From: Ottelia alismoides
Lineage: Eukaryota; Streptophyta; Magnoliopsida; Alismatales; Hydrocharitaceae
Reading direction: 5' to 3'
Length of the DNA: 64,000 nucleotides
Assembly: GCA_037367405.1 (NCBI GenBank)
Contig: JAZKJV010000295.1
Location: 1,364,001 to 1,428,000, forward strand
Below the pieces are notes generated by a model. That model was not told the origin of the DNA and ran no database searches. It saw only the letters and a program-made list of their open reading frames with translations. The position numbers and the translations under genes were made by a program. Positions 60,101 to 64,000 of the stretch are shown piece by piece; the first letter of the stretch is position 1; every line of letters begins with the position of its first letter.

Positions 60101-61111
60101 TGGCTCAATCTGATCTGGTTTGGTGTTGGAAGTGGCTGGATCTTTCTCTGTTATTGCTGCCACCAAGTTATTCGGCTATGGAGTCGGATCGTCAAAGGTC
60201 TCCTTGCAATCGACAAAAGCCTCGTCCAACTCGTCATCCTCATCTTTTGATTGTCCTAAAGATGTAAGGACTGATATGCCCAACTGGGCCTCTATGTCAT
60301 TGAAGATGTAGGGAGATGCAGGTTCTGAGCTGTACTCGTTCCTGAGGACCTCACAAACTGACTCATGCATTGGATCATCTCCGGAGGGGATGGACTCATC
60401 GGTGCCGGCTGGGTTCTGTCTCCATGGCCCAACTATTTCTACATGATCGCAGTCTGCTTCGGTTGAAGAGTACTCGGTGCTGGATTCGGAATCCGGTCTC
60501 TGCCATCTTGTCCGCTTCATCTCAAGTTCCTCATCTCCGCCTGGAGTTTGGAACTGGATCTTCCTGATCTTATAATCAAACAAGGCCCATGCTGTTCTGA
60601 GGAAGGGCCTGCCTAAGATGATCTGGGAGTCTCTCCAATTGCGAGGGGTTTCTATATCTAGAACAGTGAAGTCCACCATGTATTCCTGCCCCTCGACTTT
60701 GATCACAACATTCCTCAATTCTCCTTGGGACCTCTTGGTTGATTTATCAGCAAACTGTAGGAGGGCTCTAGATTTCCTAAGAGGTCCTATATTTAGCCTC
60801 TCATAGAGGGCTGTAGGCATTAAGTTGATTGAGGAACCATTATCCAGGAGAGTGCGTGCAAACGCGATGTCATCAACATGACTCACTACATAGTGTGCAC
60901 CCATGTCTCTTCGTTTCTTGGGAAACAAGTTCTTTATTGCACAAGTCGTGGCTACTGATAGGACGTGTTTCTCAACACGGCTTTTAGTCTTCCTGCTAAC
61001 CCTAGTAGGTGTGCATCTCACCTTAAGGTATTTTTGGAATGCATGGGTCATCTCCACGTACTTGTCAAAGGGGATTGTGACCTTGATGTGTTTGTTGCAG
61101 AACTCTGCCAT
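57127..61111 (-). pseudogene. pol: pol of element 2: PR-RT-RH-IN
   Basis: Protease: the frame 61111-60176 (311 codons) has LLDNGSSINLMP, so the usual Asp-Ser-Gly is Asp-Asn-Gly. RT: NEAKPS near 59850, a small deletion and two stops around 59760-59840, VDYRRLNAVMKKDHFPLP near 59620, then a stop near 59513 (TCG to TAG type). The last frame, 59430-57127 (767 codons), begins inside RT at [11 protein letters not shown]. Residues in that frame: FMDD at 31-34; RNase H Asp180; residue 246 is Tyr where element 1 has Asp (FTYH versus YTDH); integrase zinc finger about 380-428; catalytic Asp458, Asp517 and Glu553 all kept. The end [11 protein letters not shown] matches elements 1 and 3. Not active as a whole. 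Confidence 0.9.
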
Positions 61112-63502
61112 CTCAAGGTCATCTTTTTGGATTTTTTAGTTTTCTTCTTTCCACCCTTGAGAGCTCGGGGGAAAGGGATTATTGACTTCAACTCATGTTT
61201 TGAAACTGAAAGATTTTCATTAAGATCTAGAACTGAGTTCTGTACATGACTCTGACTCTTGAACAGAGTAGGACTCTGACTCTGACTGAAAGAAAAATGC
61301 TGAGGTAAAATCGGTGATGCATCTTCCGCGACTTCTGGACGATCCTCCTCAGATGAAGGTGCAGGCTCCTCATCGGTTCTGTCGAACTCTATGCTGATGC
61401 GGGACTGCTGCTTCGAGGACTCAGATGTCCTCTTCTTTTGCCGGTGATGGTGGTGGTGATGATCCTCTTCTTCCTCCAAGTTCTCCTCAGGTAGAGACTT
61501 GGCGGCGGCTCCTTCCTTTGTTGCCCGTGCCTGATCAGGTATGGTCACGGTCCTCCCGCTCCTGAGGGACATATGATTTACATTATCATACGAAAGGATC
61601 TCATGTTCAGATAAATAATTATCTGAATAATATACCTGATCATGAGGTCGGTTCTGGCCATGGATTATGCTGTTTGGGTTGGCCTGAACCTGTGCGGGAA
61701 TTGGGGTCTTTGGCGCCATCTGTTGGTCCTGGGTACGAGAGACACGATTCAAATTGGTTCTCATATCCAGATAGTCGTTCTGCATTTGTTGGACCCTATC
61801 AGACAGGGTCTGGATCACCAAGGTGAGGGACTCCAATTTGGTGGGGTGGGCTGGCTGATTTGCGGACGAGGTTCTGTATTGGCCCTGCTGGCCATGCCGA
61901 TACTGCTGCTGGTGGGACGGTGCTGGGCCCTGCTGATATGTGCGCTGCTGGTGCTGCTGAGGCTGGTACCCTTGTTCAGACCTGGACTGAACAAAGCGCG
62001 GTGCGGGGACAGAGCTGGTTCCTTGGCAAGCTGGGGAAGGTCGGTGAGGCTGACCATTCCCCATCCCTGACTATCTGCTGACGGGGCATGGTTGTACCAC
62101 AGCCCGTTGATCTCGAACACCTGCGGAGACTCCTCGTATCTGGTCTCCACTTGTGGGGGTGCATGCTGGTCCTGCTGGGTGTAAGTCTGATCCTCCACCC
62201 AGCCACTATGAGGCCCCGGTACCTGTTCCTGTACAAGATGGACTCGACGTACAGGTACAGGTGGTGCAGAAGGGGTAGGTAGTTTTATCTTAGCTACCTT
62301 CTCAGTAAGTTCCTCCACTTGCTTCGGTAGACGTGAGAGAGACTCAAGGTCAGTGACCCTCTTGTGGATCTGTTCGACCATGACTAGTTTATCAGCAATC
62401 ATCCCATGCTGGGGATGAGGTCCTCGGTCAGATCCGCTACAGTCCTTCGGGTTGTCTCGTTGGATAGGATTGATGGAGACAACTGATAGGCCCTGGTGGC
62501 CTGCGACCTGCCGGTTTCCGCCATCTGTTCTAGGATCTTCCATACGGCGTGCTCGTACTTGTTCAGATAGCTTCCTCCACAGGCGGCACTGACTAACCCC
62601 TACATCTCCAGGGTTAAACCACAGAAAAGGTCTGGACCAAGATCGCCTTAGAAATGCCGTGGCAGGGGCATTTCTGCACTAAGTCATTGAACCTATCCCA
62701 AGCATCATGGAAGGGTTCACTGGGTCCTTGGGAGAAACTGGCGATCTTCGTTCTCATTTGGTTAGTCCTACTGAGAGGGTAGAACTTCTTCAGAAATAGG
62801 TCCTTTAACTGCATCCAGGTTGTACATATCACCCCTAAGTTTTTCAGCCAATGTGCTGCCTTATCTCCTAAGGCAAATGGGGTGGCCTTCAGTCTAATGT
62901 AATCTTGGCCAACATTGGGATGGCGAAGATTGTTGCAAACCAGCTCGAAGTCTCAAAGGAAGATATACGGTTCTTCATGGGCATTTCCGTTGAACTTCGG
63001 TAGCAGGCTAAGGAAGTGAGGCTTCAGCTCAAATGCTTCGGCAGGAACCGCTGGTGCCAACCAATTTTGTATCTCATTTTCTGCTGGGTTGTAGGCATCA
63101 ACCATTGGTCGGTCGATTCCTCTTGCTACAATGATTTGTCCCATTCTAGCTGTGAGATATGCATTTCTTTGTTCGGCTTCGGCAAGGCGATTAAGAATTT
63201 GTCGCAATTGATCCTCATCCGGTGGTGGCTGCTTAGGCGCATCTTGCCCTCTAGTCCTGGGTATGAAACAATGTTGGTGTCAGAGGGCAAATCAAGGAAG
63301 GGATTCTTACCGAGGTGATGGTCTTCCTCGGTAAGCTTAGAGGAGAGGAAAGGGTTGGTTTGAGAGTAACCACCCTGGGTATGAGGGAACCAGGACTCAA
63401 GAGGGTCATGAGTCCTGGGTGGTCCAAGGTGCGCTTGGGCCGATGAAGAGGCTCATAGAGAGATCGGTGAATAAAGAGTCGATATTCCCCCAATCACTCA
63501 TC
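61048..63502 (-). pseudogene. gag: gag of element 2, frameshifted
   Basis: Probable start ATG at 63502 (MSDWG). The N-terminal part is split over frames. RQILNRLAEAEQRNAYLTAR (near 63200) suggests a short coiled coil. The gag domain reads FNGNAHEEPYIFL, then WMQLKDLFLKKFYPLSRTNQ (near 62810) and FHDAWDRFNDLVQKCP. A Pro/Gln-rich middle with YQPQQHQQ and coiled-coil-like KQVEELTEKVAKIKLP follows (62543-61815), then an acidic, His-rich, Lys-rich tail (to 61048). Shifts lie near 63250, 62600 and 62060, and pol starts in another frame near 61110. No zinc knuckle was seen. Confidence 0.78.
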
Positions 63503-64000
63503 TTGATTTGGCGAGAAGAAGATAGGATTTTACTCCTACCTGAAGCAAACAAATCAATCCAAGACCCTGGGTTCACACTCAACACAGTGAAGGACTCGAA
63601 ATCGAGTCCAATTAATCTTGTAAATTTTAAGTGTGATTTTCAAGCAAGATAGCAAGGATTACGCGACCTATAGGGAAATCGGCTCAGAGCTGGATGCGTC
63701 TTCCCTGTTTAACCTGTCGCCTAAGATACCGCCGGTCCTTCCTTTCTTCGCTCCTATCCCAAGTCGATGGATTCAAAGACCACACCCCTATCTACCTGCA
63801 AGCAGGCGGAGGCTGACAAGGCCGGAACTTCACCCCAGGGGGTTACTGGCAACTTGTCGCAAATACCGCAATTTCGCCCCTATCTACCTGAGACAGGCGG
63901 AGGCTACTTGGTACTAGTCAGTGAATCTTAAATATTTGACTTGTGATATTTGCTAGGATTAGTCGGAACGTGATATGGAAGGCGGGGATTTGGGCTCTGC
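63503..64000 (-). other. Part of the leader of element 2
   Basis: Upstream of gag on the minus strand, no coding frame kept. It has a direct repeat about 92 bases apart: CCCTATCTACCTG...CAGGCGGAGGCT at 63786-63813 and again at 63878-63906. The first copy can form a TACCTGC / GCAGG hairpin. It continues past the window. Confidence 0.5.

Larger units (their letters stand above)
51505..64000 (-). mobile_element. Athila-type Ty3/gypsy element on the minus strand (element 2), 5' end outside window
   Basis: Minus-strand order from right to left: leader (64000-63503), gag (63502-61048), pol (61111-57127), 3' non-coding region with hairpins, PPT (55230-55218), 3' LTR (55217-51505). The same family plan as element 1: related pol, 3.7 kb LTR, PPT-like hairpins. 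The 5' LTR and PBS lie beyond 64000, so insertion age and target duplication cannot be judged. gag and pol carry a few shifts and stops but are better preserved than in element 1. Confidence 0.88.

Overview
The window looks like nuclear DNA of a flowering plant, most likely pericentromeric or other heterochromatin. I see no intact host gene, tRNA or rRNA. Nearly everything recognisable is retrotransposon: Ty3/gypsy elements of the Athila type (tRNA-Asp primer site, very long LTRs), degenerate Ty1/copia elements, a LINE 3' end and two small inverted-repeat DNA elements. A block of plant mitochondrial DNA sits inside one copia element. The species cannot be named from the sequence.

Layout. 1-956 and 18760-20239 are two halves of a minus-strand LTR (element X), split by a complete Athila-type element (element 1, 957-18759: LTRs of 3.7 kb, PBS, gag, pol, a 2.1 kb non-coding 3' region and PPT). 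X abuts, and probably inserted into, the end of pol of a third gypsy element on the plus strand (element 3, 20241-about 26619: integrase tail, 3' non-coding region, PPT, 3' LTR). 26620-29640 is mostly unassigned and holds a 715 bp GGTTTTAAAA-ended repeat. 29640-29955 is a LINE tail. From 29956 to about 48900 lies an old copia element (copia A), broken four times: by a hAT-like MITE (30788-31436), by a CT microsatellite, by an unclassified 1.3 kb insertion, and by a complete copia element (copia B, 33778-46318, perfect 5 bp target duplication). Copia B is itself interrupted by about 2 kb of mitochondrial DNA carrying an rps1 remnant. 48900-51490 holds further LTR debris. 51505-64000 is a minus-strand Athila-type element (element 2): 3' LTR, 3' non-coding region, pol, gag and part of the leader. 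Its 5' LTR lies beyond the window.

How the parts work together. In each gypsy element the LTR supplies promoter and poly(A) site, the PBS starts minus-strand DNA synthesis, gag makes the capsid, pol supplies protease, reverse transcriptase, RNase H and integrase, and the PPT primes the plus strand. All copies here carry stops or frameshifts and are unlikely to be autonomous. The most unusual structure is shared by gypsy elements 1, 2 and 3: four or five hairpins just after pol, most of whose 3' arms copy the PPT (AAGTATAGGGGG). A second is a run of evenly spaced palindromes with ACGTGG-type boxes in the LTR downstream of the TATA box.

All homology statements come from reading motifs by eye. 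No database search or alignment program was used.
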